Below are positions 36,060-44,938 of a stretch of 64,000 nucleotides of DNA, one piece after another. Each line of letters begins with the position of its first letter. Position 1 is the first letter of the stretch. Source of the stretch: Dokdonella sp041395345 (GTDB taxonomy: Bacteria > Pseudomonadota > Gammaproteobacteria > Xanthomonadales > Rhodanobacteraceae); assembly GCF_041395345.1 (NCBI RefSeq), contig NZ_JAWLAR010000004.1, positions 62,001 through 126,000 on the forward strand, in the 5' to 3' direction. The notes beneath the pieces are model-generated. The model was not told the DNA's origin. It worked only from the letters and a program-made list of their open reading frames with translations, and did no database searches. Both the position numbers and the translations under genes were made by a program.

Positions 36060-36279
36060 GCTTTGAGTCCCCGAATCGGTGAAATGCTGCCGCACCCTAC
36101 ACGAGCACGGGCAACCGCGGGTTAACGGCGAAAACGCTCACGGCGTCGAAGGCTACCTCGATCGCCTGAATTCCGATCTGCGTTGAAGCGAGCCGCTGTC
36201 CTGCACGACGAATCCGGCGTTCTGCTGCTGCGGCTCCTGATGGCGTGTGGACCGGGATCCTTCATGCGCCGGAACACGC

Positions 36280-37191
36280 TCAAGCACCCAGGATCCAGTG
36301 CCATAGCGGCAATGTGAGCATCGACGCGACTATCCCGTAGCCGACCAGGGCAGAGGCAAGTTCCGGCGCCAGTCCCGCCGATGAAAGCAGCGCGCCCGAC
36401 GTCATCATCGGTGGCATGGCCGTGAGGTAGACAGCGACCACGCTGATTTCGGCTGGCAGCTCGAACCAGCGGCACAGGCCGAACGCGATCAGCGGCATCA
36501 ACAACAGTTTCGCGACCAGACCCAGAACCAGCGGCAGGCGATGCTGGCCAGGAAGGCGCAAGCGCAATTGCATGCCAAGTGCCAGAACGACGATCGGCAG
36601 CAAGGCATCGGCAAGCAGCTGCAGACCCTGACTGACCGCCTGCCCCGGTTGCGCTGGCATGATCGTCAGCGCAAGCACCAGCGCAATGAACGGAGGAAAC
36701 CCGATGACCCGGCGCAGGATACCGAGGGGCGTGGGTCGGTCACCGCCTCCGAACCACGCAACAACGAGCAACCCCCAGGTAGTCAGGATCAGAAAGGAAC
36801 CGAGCTGGTCGTAGACGACGGCATAGGGCATCGCGCTGGCACCGACCAGGACGGGAATCAGCGCATAGCCGATGAACGAGGTATTGCCGAGCGGCACCTG
36901 CAGCAGCAGGTTGGCGGTAGCGCCTCTGTCGAGCCGAAGACGTCGCGCGACAGGCCAGATCCCGATGTTGGTCACCAGCAAGATGATCCACGGCACCGCG
37001 ACCAGACCGATCAGGTCCTTCCTGAATTCGAGTCCGGGTGCATGCAGCAGAATCGCGGCGGGCAGGCATACATTCAGCACGACGAGATTCAGCGTATGTG
37101 CCGCGTTCTCAGGAACCATGCGGCGCCAATCGAGAAATCTCCCGACAGCCAGCAACACGACGATGAAGGCGAATATCGCGACAACCGACAT
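36280..37191 (-). CDS. AEC-family transporter (auxin efflux carrier type)
   Basis: A 303-residue inner-membrane protein with about ten hydrophobic segments in two five-helix halves, as in the bile-acid/AEC superfamily. LNLVVLNVCLPAAILLHAP and VPLGNTSFIGYALIPVLVG are typical of the group, as is the C-terminal MPPMMTSGALLSSAGLAPELAS. The family exports small carboxylates and malonate-like compounds; the substrate is unknown. The start is the ATG at 37191, preceded in frame by a TTG that is less likely. Confidence 0.88.
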   Translation of the reverse strand: MSVVAIFAFIVVLLAVGRFLDWRRMVPENAAHTLNLVVLNVCLPAAILLHAPGLEFRKDLIGLVAVPWIILLVTNIGIWPVARRLRLDRGATANLLLQVPLGNTSFIGYALIPVLVGASAMPYAVVYDQLGSFLILTTWGLLVVAWFGGGDRPTPLGILRRVIGFPPFIALVLALTIMPAQPGQAVSQGLQLLADALLPIVVLALGMQLRLRLPGQHRLPLVLGLVAKLLLMPLIAFGLCRWFELPAEISVVAVYLTAMPPMMTSGALLSSAGLAPELASALVGYGIVASMLTLPLWHWILGA

Positions 37192-37293
37192 CAACGGATT
37201 CCCAGGCCGGCCGCACTCAACATCGGAGCAAGCCCTCGTGGTGGCTGCCGGGCGAGCAACATTCGCGCTGCAATTGCACGTTCACCCACGCGC

Positions 37294-37749
37294 TCAGGGG
37301 ATGATCAATGGAAGCGCCGCAATGGCGCTGGATACGGCCATGTTCGCGTTGCAATTCCCCTTGTCCGGCTCGCGCACACAATGGAACGCGACCAACTTCA
37401 GGCCATTCAGATTCTTGCAGGGTGCGCCGCGCACCTTGAATGAGTTTTCCGTGCTCGCACCGCTGGCTACGGGTCCGATATTCGCGAGCGATTCGCCGCT
37501 GGCGGCAGATACGCTTGCCGTGGTGCTGCCCTCGACCGCCAGGGGCAGCACCCTGAAACTTCCACGGCGAACCGCTGCGTCCATGCCATTGCTGGCGGTG
37601 TAGTCGACACGGCAACTCGGCAAGCCCATCATCGTGTCATCACTGGCAGCGCGCAGTTGCACGGAAAATTCGCCGGCTTGTGTGGTCGAGGCTGCAAAGG
37701 CCAGGAGGACTCCGATTGCATGGGCAGCGGGTCGAGCGATTGAAAACAT
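37294..37749 (-). CDS. Small exported protein of unknown function
   Basis: A 151-residue protein with signal peptide (HAIGVLLAFAASTTQAG). The mature part is beta-rich, with three cysteines (GLPSCRVDY, RGAPCKNLN, VAFHCVREPDKGNC) and no recognised domain. The start at 37749 is supported by GGAG 8 nt upstream. A GGGCTAGAGT promoter-like element lies about 190 nt upstream on the reverse strand (37939-37944), which would give a long leader. Confidence 0.65.
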   Translation of the reverse strand: MFSIARPAAHAIGVLLAFAASTTQAGEFSVQLRAASDDTMMGLPSCRVDYTASNGMDAAVRRGSFRVLPLAVEGSTTASVSAASGESLANIGPVASGASTENSFKVRGAPCKNLNGLKLVAFHCVREPDKGNCNANMAVSSAIAALPLIIP

Positions 37750-38068
37750 GGTCAGCACTCCGTGTGGAAGAATTGGGAACACTTCGGGCGTGCACGCTTG
37801 TTGCGAGCCAAGGCGCGGATCTCGCGCCTCGCCACAAGCCTGCTGCATGTCCATTGCCCGGAAAAGACAGGCAGGCAACCTTCTCCACACGCTCGCGACT
37901 TGCGGCGCGCGTCGATTGGCGGTGCCCGGGATGACGCAACTCTAGCCCAGCCCGGGCGTCGAATGAAGACGCAGCTGGTCATGAAATGCGGCAGAGCTGC
38001 GCATGGCTGCCATGCTGAACTACCATGCAGAGCACTTGAAGACATGTCATCGGCAGGAAAATTCTCCC
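37750..38068. other. 319-bp divergent gap
   Basis: It separates a leftward exported-protein gene from the rightward kinase. It holds TAGAGT in the GGGCTAGAGT context on the reverse strand (37939-37944) and a small palindrome GCATGG-CTG-CCATGC at 38001-38015 that could be an operator for the kinase. In-frame ATG codons at 38003 and 38012 could also start the kinase. No other gene is supported. Confidence 0.45.
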
Positions 38069-39058
38069 GTGAGCGAAAAACCGTCCTCCGTCATCGTCGT
38101 GGGCAGTTACGTGCAGGACCATGTCTGGCTGACAGACAGCTTCCCCAAGCCCGGAGAAACGCGGCGGGCACTCGGATTCAGCACCGGGCCCGGCGGCAAG
38201 GGCTTCAACCAGGCCATTGCCTGTGTCCGCCAGGCGGGTGACGTGCTTTTCATGGGTGCGGTCGGCAGCGATGCGCTCGGCCATGGCGCCCGCGAATACG
38301 CAAGCCGGGAAGGTCTGGCCTGCAAGTGGCTCGTGATCGACGAGGTGCCGACGGCCACAGCCGGTATCGTCGTCAATGCAGAGGGCGCCAACCAGATCAT
38401 GGTCAATCTGGCTGCCAACGAAAAGCTGACCATCGATTTCCTGCAGTCCAACGCAAGCCAATTCGCTGATGCCCGCGTGCTGCTCGTGCAACTGGAAAAC
38501 AATCTCGACGCCGTACGCGGCGCACTCGAGCTTGGAGGTCGGCATGGGCTGTTGCGCATGCTCAATCCGGCACCGATGCACGCCGGTGTCGACGCATCCC
38601 TGCTGGCCGAATGTGACGTGATCACGCCCAACGAGACCGAGTTCGCGCAACTGCTGCAGCACATCGCCGGCAAGCCCTTGCCGCCAGCAGAGGTGGCCGC
38701 AAAAGCGGACCGGGAGTTGAACGAATGCTGTCGCCGCCTCGGCGTCGCAACCTGCCTGATAACGCTGGGAGCCTCCGGCTGCTTTGTTTCGCATGCGCCG
38801 GATAACCTGCGTGGTGACAGCGAACCTTTCTACCGGCTGCCGGCCGAAGTCGTCCATGCAGTCGATACGACCGGTGCGGGAGACGCGTTCAATGGAGCCC
38901 TGGCAGCCGCGCTGGGCAGGGCGACGAAGGGGTCATTCCGGGAAGCGGTCGTCGAGGCCAACCGCGTCGCGGCACTCAGCACCGAGAAGCCCGGCGCCGC
39001 GCAGGCCATCCCCTTCAGGGCCGAGGTCATCGAGCGATTTGGCGGAACGACAGGCTGA
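38069..39058 (+). CDS. PfkB-family sugar kinase (ribokinase-like)
   Basis: A 329-residue cytosolic carbohydrate kinase. The N-terminal VVGSYVQDHVWLTDSFPKPGET and GGKGFNQAIACVRQAG match the first PfkB signature region of ribokinases. The C-terminal DTTGAGDAFNGALAAALG contains the catalytic base Asp and the anion hole. ITPNETEFAQLL is the usual ribokinase segment. It likely phosphorylates ribose or a related sugar. The GTG at 38069, with AGGAAAAT upstream, gives a normal family N-terminus; ATG codons at 38003/38012 would add about 20 untypical residues. It stands alone, without transport genes. Confidence 0.87.
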   Translation: MSEKPSSVIVVGSYVQDHVWLTDSFPKPGETRRALGFSTGPGGKGFNQAIACVRQAGDVLFMGAVGSDALGHGAREYASREGLACKWLVIDEVPTATAGIVVNAEGANQIMVNLAANEKLTIDFLQSNASQFADARVLLVQLENNLDAVRGALELGGRHGLLRMLNPAPMHAGVDASLLAECDVITPNETEFAQLLQHIAGKPLPPAEVAAKADRELNECCRRLGVATCLITLGASGCFVSHAPDNLRGDSEPFYRLPAEVVHAVDTTGAGDAFNGALAAALGRATKGSFREAVVEANRVAALSTEKPGAAQAIPFRAEVIERFGGTTG

Positions 39059-39159
39059 CCATCGGCGGCGCCTGCAAACGCCCGGAATCCGGGGCGCCGT
39101 CGCCGAACACAGATCCGATCGGAAGCCGGCCAGAAATTCACTGCCGAGGACACGCAGAT

Positions 39160-39810
39160 TCACTGACGCCGACGACGGCGGGACTGGCGCAACCGGAGCA
39201 AGGCCCGACGACGCGAGGTGCGCCGCCAGAAATAACGCAGCACCAGCAGGAAGATCACGCCGAGCGCGATCATCAACACGGTCTTGCTGCGATGAACCCA
39301 GGTCAGCAGCCACTCGTGGTTCTGTGCCCCGTAGTAGCCAAGATAGACCCAGACCGGAACGCTGATCAGCGCCGCGAACCCATCCAGCAGGAAAAAACGC
39401 AGGAACGATACGCGTCCGGTCATGCCGGCGGTCAGGAAAATCGGTGAGCGCAATCCCGGCAGAAAACGGGCGACAAACATCAGTCGATTGCCGTAACGCG
39501 TGAATTTGGCCTGGACGCGGGCATAGCGCCGAGGCGTCAGCAAATAGGCGACCCAGCGCAGGCGCAAGGCGCGCTCGCCAAAAACACGGCCAATCATGAA
39601 CATGATCGAGTCGCCAGCGAGTACACCGACGATTCCGACAACACACATGACATGCACATTGGCATAGCCAAGCCCGGCAATGACGCCGCCGGCGACCAGC
39701 GTGATGTCTTCCGGAATGGGCAGGCCGAAACCGCAAATCATCAGCACCACGAAAACGGCCGCGTAGCCATTGGCCGTGAAAAAGCTGATCAGGGTCTCGA
39801 GCAATGCCAT
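39160..39810 (-). CDS. DedA-family membrane protein
   Basis: A 216-residue inner-membrane protein of the DedA/VTT family, which flips undecaprenyl phosphate or phospholipids and supports envelope integrity. GFGLPIPEDITLVAGGVIAG contains the conserved acidic pair of the re-entrant loop. FMIGRVFGERAL and FVARFLPGLRSPIFLTAGM carry the conserved R-x(3)-P-G-x-R motif. The tail is strongly basic (RRTSRRRALLRLRQSRRRRRQ in part). The start MALLETLISFF follows the family pattern. A TAAACT element on the reverse strand (39903-39908) may be its -10. Confidence 0.92.
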   Translation of the reverse strand: MALLETLISFFTANGYAAVFVVLMICGFGLPIPEDITLVAGGVIAGLGYANVHVMCVVGIVGVLAGDSIMFMIGRVFGERALRLRWVAYLLTPRRYARVQAKFTRYGNRLMFVARFLPGLRSPIFLTAGMTGRVSFLRFFLLDGFAALISVPVWVYLGYYGAQNHEWLLTWVHRSKTVLMIALGVIFLLVLRYFWRRTSRRRALLRLRQSRRRRRQ

Positions 39811-39996
39811 CAGCCGCGCGCCAGGCTCGGGCGTCGACGGCAGCATCCATCAAGGCAGGGATTCGGGTTCAAGCTGTCTGAATGGGTAGCGGGAACAGGC
39901 GAAGTTTAGCAGGCGAGGCGCGCCCAGATGGCCTGGCCTGGGCATTCGATCGTGCCGCGAGTCGCCGCATGGAATCGGATAACGGCGTTCTCGGGC

Positions 39997-40002
39997 TAGA
40001 AT
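39997..40002 (+). promoter_or_regulatory. Candidate -10 (TAGAAT) 8 nt before the dusB start
   Basis: GGGCTAGAAT ends 8 nt before the ATG at 40011, again leaving no room for a ribosome site and predicting a leaderless or near-leaderless transcript. Confidence 0.5.
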
Positions 40003-40010
40003 GCGCGCCC

Positions 40011-40997
40011 ATGCGTATCGGCAAACACCCTATCGAGCCCGCTGTCGTGCTCGCGCCCATGGCCGGCGTGACCGACAAGCCTTTTCGCCAGTTGTGCAAG
40101 CGCCTTGGGGCGGGCCTGGCCGTGTCCGAGATGACTACGGCCGATCCGCGTCTCTGGCACACGGCAAAATCGCAACGCCGCGTCGACCACGCTGGCGAGC
40201 CCGATCCGATCAGCGTCCAGATCGCCGGATACGATCCGCAGATGCTCGCCGACGCAGCACGCTACAACGTGGATCTTGGCGCACAGATCGTCGATATCAA
40301 CATGGGTTGCCCGGCCAAGAAAGTCTGCAATGTCTACTCGGGATCGGCGCTGCTGCAGGACGAGGATCTGGTCCGGCGAATCGTCACCGCCGTAGTCAGT
40401 GCTGTCGACGTGCCGGTGACGCTGAAGATCCGCACCGGCTGGAATCGCGAGAATCGCAACGGCGTGCGCATCGCGCGCATTGCCGAAGATGCCGGCATCG
40501 CCGCGCTGGCGGTGCATGGCCGCACGCGTGCCGACCTGTACCAGGGCGAGGCAGAGTACGAGACCATCGCGGCCATTCGCGATGCAATCCGCATTCCGCT
40601 CATGGCCAATGGCGATATCGATTCTGCGCAGAAGGCTGCGCGCGTCCTCAAGGAAACCGGCGCCGATGCGGTCATGATCGGTCGGGCGGCCCAGGGGCGC
40701 CCATGGATCCTGCGCGAGATTGCCCACTTCCTCGCCACTGGCGAGAGCCTGGCCGAGCCTTCGCCGCTCGAGGTGCGCGACATACTGCTCGGCCACCTTG
40801 AGCATCTGTACGCCTTCTACGGCGAGTTGCCCGGCGTCCGTATCGCACGCAAGCACCTGGGCTGGTACGCGAAGGATCGACCGCAGAATGCGGCATTCCG
40901 CAGTGTCGTCAATGGCACCGATTGTGCGAGCACCCAGCTGCGCCTGACCCGCGACTATTTTGATCGGCTCGCCGGACTGCAGTCGCTGGCGGCCTGA
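40011..40997 (+). CDS. dusB: tRNA-dihydrouridine synthase B
   Basis: An FMN-dependent enzyme that reduces uridines in the tRNA D-loop, 328 residues. The N-terminal MRIGKHPIEPAVVLAPMAGV is the typical DusB start. The catalytic cysteine is C100 in INMGCPAKKVCN. The FMN and tRNA motifs AVHGRTRADLYQGEAE, MANGDIDS and MIGRAAQGRPW are present. In enterobacteria dusB precedes fis; here the next gene is on the opposite strand and fis is absent. Confidence 0.94.
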   Translation: MRIGKHPIEPAVVLAPMAGVTDKPFRQLCKRLGAGLAVSEMTTADPRLWHTAKSQRRVDHAGEPDPISVQIAGYDPQMLADAARYNVDLGAQIVDINMGCPAKKVCNVYSGSALLQDEDLVRRIVTAVVSAVDVPVTLKIRTGWNRENRNGVRIARIAEDAGIAALAVHGRTRADLYQGEAEYETIAAIRDAIRIPLMANGDIDSAQKAARVLKETGADAVMIGRAAQGRPWILREIAHFLATGESLAEPSPLEVRDILLGHLEHLYAFYGELPGVRIARKHLGWYAKDRPQNAAFRSVVNGTDCASTQLRLTRDYFDRLAGLQSLAA

Positions 40998-41009
40998 CGT
41001 CGCGGTGGC

Positions 41010-41915
41010 TCAGGGAAGGACCTGAAAGGGACACAGATGGGTCCAGATCTCTCCAAGCTGCGATGCAGCGAAGTTGTGCCCGCCGACAAACAGGGTAAAC
41101 CAGAGATCGGTGTTCACGACCCAGCCATTGGCCTGAAAAATGTTGCGGTCAGAGATGGCGTATGTGGCCAGCGGGTCACCATTGCCAACATGAATATCGA
41201 GCGGAATCCTGCGCGCGGCAGTCGCCACGAGGGCATTGCATGTGGTCGGATTGCTGCAGGCAAAACCTTCGAGAACTCCGGCGCTGACCGAGTAGGCGGC
41301 AAAGGTGTCGATCGAAATGGGCGCACCAAAATCGTTCAGCATGATGTCGTGCATGACATGCCCGCCCGCTGAAAAGCCCCAACCGATGCGGCGCGACTGG
41401 TCGATATTGTAGGCAGCCTCGACGTCGGAGATGGCCGCAGCCATGACGCTGTAGTCGCTCGGATTCGGTGGCGGTGCGATCCAGCCTCCTGACGCGCCTG
41501 TCCCCACCGGTACCACCACGATGAATCCGTTGGCGTCGGCGATCGAGCTCCAGGTATTGCGCACCGAAAGCGCCGCATTGTTGGCTGCACCAGGACCGGC
41601 CTGACCGTGCAGGGCAAGCACCATGGGCATGGGCTGGGTGGGCGTATAGCTGGCCGGCACCCTCAGGTGGATCGTGTGCGTGCCATAACCGGGTACGGAT
41701 ACGGATCGGGAAACACTGCCGGTTGCACCGCCGCTGCCGTTGGAAGGCAGTCGGGTGACTGCAGCGGCGGTCTGGAATCCGTTGACGAAGATGGCATCGG
41801 GATGGGCACAGACCCACGGCGGCAGGGTGGCGGTTGTGGCTGCGGGTGCAGTTGTGGTGTTTGCACCGAGTGCAAACATCACAAACCACGGAAAAACACG
41901 TCTCTTGCGCCACAT
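41010..41915 (-). CDS. Secreted LpqC/PHB-depolymerase-type esterase
   Basis: A 301-residue exported alpha/beta hydrolase related to feruloyl esterases and poly(3-hydroxybutyrate) depolymerases. After the signal peptide comes a short N-terminal segment with DAIFVNGF (residues 40-47), then the hydrolase fold. PMVLALHGQAGPG is the oxyanion region, GWGFSAGGH carries the nucleophile S182, and a GGHNFA histidine lies near the C-terminus. The ATG at 41915 is preceded in frame by a GTG at 41918. The gene probably belongs to the secreted set of this window. Confidence 0.82.
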   Translation of the reverse strand: MWRKRRVFPWFVMFALGANTTTAPAATTATLPPWVCAHPDAIFVNGFQTAAAVTRLPSNGSGGATGSVSRSVSVPGYGTHTIHLRVPASYTPTQPMPMVLALHGQAGPGAANNAALSVRNTWSSIADANGFIVVVPVGTGASGGWIAPPPNPSDYSVMAAAISDVEAAYNIDQSRRIGWGFSAGGHVMHDIMLNDFGAPISIDTFAAYSVSAGVLEGFACSNPTTCNALVATAARRIPLDIHVGNGDPLATYAISDRNIFQANGWVVNTDLWFTLFVGGHNFAASQLGEIWTHLCPFQVLP

Positions 41916-41935
41916 CACTTTTTCGCCCGGCTTGC

Positions 41936-43315
41936 TCAGGATTTTTCTGCTTTCCTGGCGCGCTTTTCAGCCTCTGCGTCGTGCAGACGCCGGATGGCAT
42001 CGGCGATTCTTTCGCGCTCAACTAGAACTTGTATTTGCGGATTTACTTCCGCAGCTTCGAACTGCGGACGACTTGCATAACTTCCTATCGCGTCAATGAC
42101 TCGCTGAACTTCGCCAGGCTGGGTGAGACCGGCACTTTGGATCAATGCGGCGCCGTCAGAATCGACCAGGCGAACATAGAACAACCCGTCCTTCTCCTTG
42201 TACCGCTTCCATTGTGGCGGTGCCGCGCTCTCATTCCTTTCATTCCGCTGCGCCGTCTGCATCTTCGCTATGGCGGCTGAAGACCCGATTCCCATGGAAT
42301 CACGCAGGGCGGCAATAAACGGCGCACTGCGTTCGCGCGCCTTGCGTGCGCCCTCAAGGAGGCGCTGCTCGATCACATCCGGTTTGGCCATCAATGCGTT
42401 GTAGCGTTCGCGCGGCTCGGCCAGCTCGGCGTCGATGCGCTCGAACAGTTTCTGCTTGGCGTCGCCCCAGCCAATGCCATCGGCGAACGCCTGACGCATA
42501 AGGCTGGTTTCCTCCGCACTCGCAAACGCCTGGTAGATGGAAAAGATATTCGAGCCTTCCGTGTCCTTGGGCTCACCGGGAGCGCGCGAGTCGGTGACGA
42601 TGCCGAGTATGGCCTTTCGAAGATCCTTCGCCGACAGCCACAGTGGAATGGTGTTGTTGTAGCTCTTCGACATCTTGCGACCATCCAGACCCGGCAGGGT
42701 CGCGACACTGTCGTCGGTCACCGCCTCGGGCAAGACGAAGGGTTCCGCGTCGTTCCCGGTGACGGCCTTGTAGACCTCGCCATAGAGATGATTGAAGCGC
42801 TGGCCGATATCGCGCGCCATTTCGATGTGCTGGATCTGGTCGCGGCCAACCGGCACACGATGCGCGTTGAAGATGAGGATATCGGCGGCCATCAGTACCG
42901 GGTACATGAACAAGCCGGCGCTGATGCCGGCATCACCATCCTCGTTTTCGGCCACATTGCGGTCGACGGCCGCCTTGTAGGCGTGGGCCCGATTGAGCAA
43001 CCCCTTCGAGGTGACACAGGTCAGCAACCAGGTCAGCTCGGGAATCTCGGTGATGTCGGACTGCCGATAGAAGAAGGCCCTCTCGGTATCCAGGCCCAGG
43101 GCCAGCCAGGTTGCCGCGATTTCCAGCCGCGACTGCGCGATACGCGCAGGATCCTCGCACTTGATCAGGGCGTGGTAGTCGGCAAGGAAGTAGAACGACT
43201 CGACATCGGCCCGTTGGCTGGCCTCGATCGCGGGACGTATCGCACCGACGTAGTTGCCGAGATGCGGTGTACCGGTCGTGGTGATGCCGGTCAGTGTGCG
43301 GACCTTCTCTTTCAT
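41936..43315 (-). CDS. trpS: Tryptophan–tRNA ligase with C-terminal extension
   Basis: A class I aminoacyl-tRNA synthetase that charges tRNA-Trp. The HIGH-type motif is TGTPHLGNY (residues 14-22) and the KMSKS loop is GRKMSKSYNN. At 459 residues it is about 125 longer than E. coli TrpS (334). The extra C-terminal part starts after SAAPPQWKRYKEKDG and includes a small predicted alpha/beta unit (LFYVRLVDSDGAALIQSAG) and a Lys/Arg-rich tail. Its function is unknown. A TAGACT -10 candidate lies upstream on the reverse strand. Confidence 0.94.
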   Translation of the reverse strand: MKEKVRTLTGITTTGTPHLGNYVGAIRPAIEASQRADVESFYFLADYHALIKCEDPARIAQSRLEIAATWLALGLDTERAFFYRQSDITEIPELTWLLTCVTSKGLLNRAHAYKAAVDRNVAENEDGDAGISAGLFMYPVLMAADILIFNAHRVPVGRDQIQHIEMARDIGQRFNHLYGEVYKAVTGNDAEPFVLPEAVTDDSVATLPGLDGRKMSKSYNNTIPLWLSAKDLRKAILGIVTDSRAPGEPKDTEGSNIFSIYQAFASAEETSLMRQAFADGIGWGDAKQKLFERIDAELAEPRERYNALMAKPDVIEQRLLEGARKARERSAPFIAALRDSMGIGSSAAIAKMQTAQRNERNESAAPPQWKRYKEKDGLFYVRLVDSDGAALIQSAGLTQPGEVQRVIDAIGSYASRPQFEAAEVNPQIQVLVERERIADAIRRLHDAEAEKRARKAEKS

Positions 43316-43349
43316 GAATGCTGTGCCGGGCTGGGCCTAGGGATCGACA

Positions 43350-43355
43350 AGTCTA
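43350..43355 (-). promoter_or_regulatory. Candidate -10 (TAGACT) for trpS
   Basis: CGCTAGACT on the reverse strand, 35 bp before the trpS start, matches the recurring nGCTAnAnT signature. Confidence 0.4.
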
Positions 43356-43501
43356 GCGAATCCGGGCGCCAGCGAGGCTCTGGAAAGGGAAGGACTCGAA
43401 GGAGTCTGGGTAAATCGCCGCTGAATCGCCCCCTGCTGTCGAACCCCGGACTGCGCGGGCACGCGTTGAATCCATTACCCAACCGCACCTGGAGGTGCCC
43501 A

Positions 43502-44332
43502 ATGCGTGCCCTGATCTGCTCCACCCTGCTGGCCCTGTTGCTGTCTGCACCGGCTGTCGCCGGCAACCTGCTTGACCTCAGCGTGGTCGATCGCGACACC
43601 GGCTCGACTCTGCGCACTTACAGCATGGACGGCAAGCTCTACATCGCCGGCAAGCCGGGGCATCGCTATGCGATTCGCCTGCGCAACCGCACGGGAGGGC
43701 GCGTACTTGCCGTGCTTTCCGTCGATGGCGTTAATGCCGTCAGCGGAGAAACCGCCAGCGCCAATCAGAGTGGCTATGTGCTCGATGCCTGGGAGTCCAC
43801 CGAGATCAATGGCTGGCGCAAGAGTCTGGACGAGGTCGCCCAGTTCAACTTCACTGCATTGCCAAACAGTTACGCGGCACGGACCGGCCGTCCGATGAAT
43901 GTCGGCGTGATCGGAGTGGCAGTATTCACCGAACGCGAGCAGCGCTGGATTGCCGAAGATCGCGAGAACAGCGTGCCGCCACCGAGCAGCCGACCCTGGA
44001 TGAAGGATTCGGAAGCCAGGCAGGAATCCGCGCCTTCGGAGTCCGTTGCAGAGGCTGCCAAGTCTGACTCCGCAGGGGCGGCTGCGCCGATGGCTCGTCA
44101 GCCGGCACCTGCGGAACGTCTGGGCACCGGTCATGGCGATCGCGAATGGTCGCGAGTGGGCACAACCCGGTTTGTGCGCGCAAGCAATCGCCCGGCGGAG
44201 ACCCTGGCCATCTGGTACGACAGCCGTGCCAACCTCGTCGCGCGCGGCATCATTCCGACCCGCCCCCTGGCCAGCCGCGACCCCGATCCGTTCCCGAACA
44301 GGTTTGTCGCCGATCCACCCTATCGCTACTGA
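43502..44332 (+). CDS. Exported protein of unknown function
   Basis: A 276-residue periplasmic protein with signal peptide (ALICSTLLALLLSAPAVAG). A beta-rich N-terminal domain includes YAIRLRNRTGGRVLAVLSVDG followed by a VSGETASANQSGYVL segment, a pattern I associate with uncharacterised conserved proteobacterial proteins. A low-complexity Ser/Ala/Glu/Pro linker (about 160-210) joins it to a C-terminal part ending RFVADPPYRY. A strong ribosome site, GGAGG, lies 6 nt before the ATG. The gene is divergent from trpS and ends before two hairpins. Confidence 0.7.
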   Translation: MRALICSTLLALLLSAPAVAGNLLDLSVVDRDTGSTLRTYSMDGKLYIAGKPGHRYAIRLRNRTGGRVLAVLSVDGVNAVSGETASANQSGYVLDAWESTEINGWRKSLDEVAQFNFTALPNSYAARTGRPMNVGVIGVAVFTEREQRWIAEDRENSVPPPSSRPWMKDSEARQESAPSESVAEAAKSDSAGAAAPMARQPAPAERLGTGHGDREWSRVGTTRFVRASNRPAETLAIWYDSRANLVARGIIPTRPLASRDPDPFPNRFVADPPYRY

Positions 44333-44938
44333 TTCCGGTGTCAATGGCCGGCGATTCTGACCGGCCAACTTGCGCAGGCCGTCCATGCGCCTGCCGGCAA
44401 CCTGGCAGACTCGCCGTCTGCCAGGTCTTGTCCGTGAAGCAATCGATCACGCACGGTCGACCCCGGCCTTGGATCTGGTGAAGGCGCCAAAACGAAACCG
44501 CGCCATGCCACTTTGGCCGCTGTGGCAGTTTCGAGCGCCGGTCCATTCCGGTGCCTTGCCGCAGCCTGGATCTCTATAGCCCTATAGATATATCCCCTGG
44601 CCCGAGCCGTTCATGTTGCCGGGAACCCGGGTCGATCCTCACCCCCTTTTTCCATACCGCCGCGCATGCCAGCACGTCCTGGGGGGAGTGTCGGTGCCCA
44701 GCTTTGGACAAGCGCTTTCGCCCACCCCGAGGGCCGTGCGCGACTGCGTCTTGCCGGCCCTGACACCGCCCGAAAATAACTGTTGCTTAACGATCAACTT
44801 AGGAAGAGTATCTGCGCCGGTTCGTGCCCAAATGGCCCGGATCGAGCAGGGGGTCTTCAAGGGATAGAACAACTGGTCGTGGCATTTGCACCGACTCCAT
44901 TAGTACTGTTTCCCAACAACATATACATGGGGAAAATC
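44333..44938. other. 606-bp gap upstream of the large protease gene
   Basis: It begins with hairpin TGGCCGG/CCGGCCA (44345-44367) and the strong terminator-like hairpin at 44400-44431. At 44573-44588 lies a perfect palindrome, TCTATAG-CC-CTATAGA, followed by TATAT, the most AT-rich spot of the gap and a candidate promoter/operator. A further possible promoter region is around 44780-44815 (TTGCTTAACG onward). No gene is supported. Confidence 0.5.
44400..44431 (+). terminator. Likely transcription terminator
   Basis: An 11-bp perfect stem (ACCTGGCAGAC / GTCTGCCAGGT) with a 5-nt loop is followed by CTTGT. The T tract is poor, but stem strength and position after the exported-protein gene suit a terminator. 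Confidence 0.55.

Noticed and set aside
38003..38068. ATG at 38003 as the start of the PfkB kinase
   Set aside because: It adds 22 residues of untypical sequence before the family N-terminus; the GTG at 38069 has a plausible ribosome site. Not excluded.
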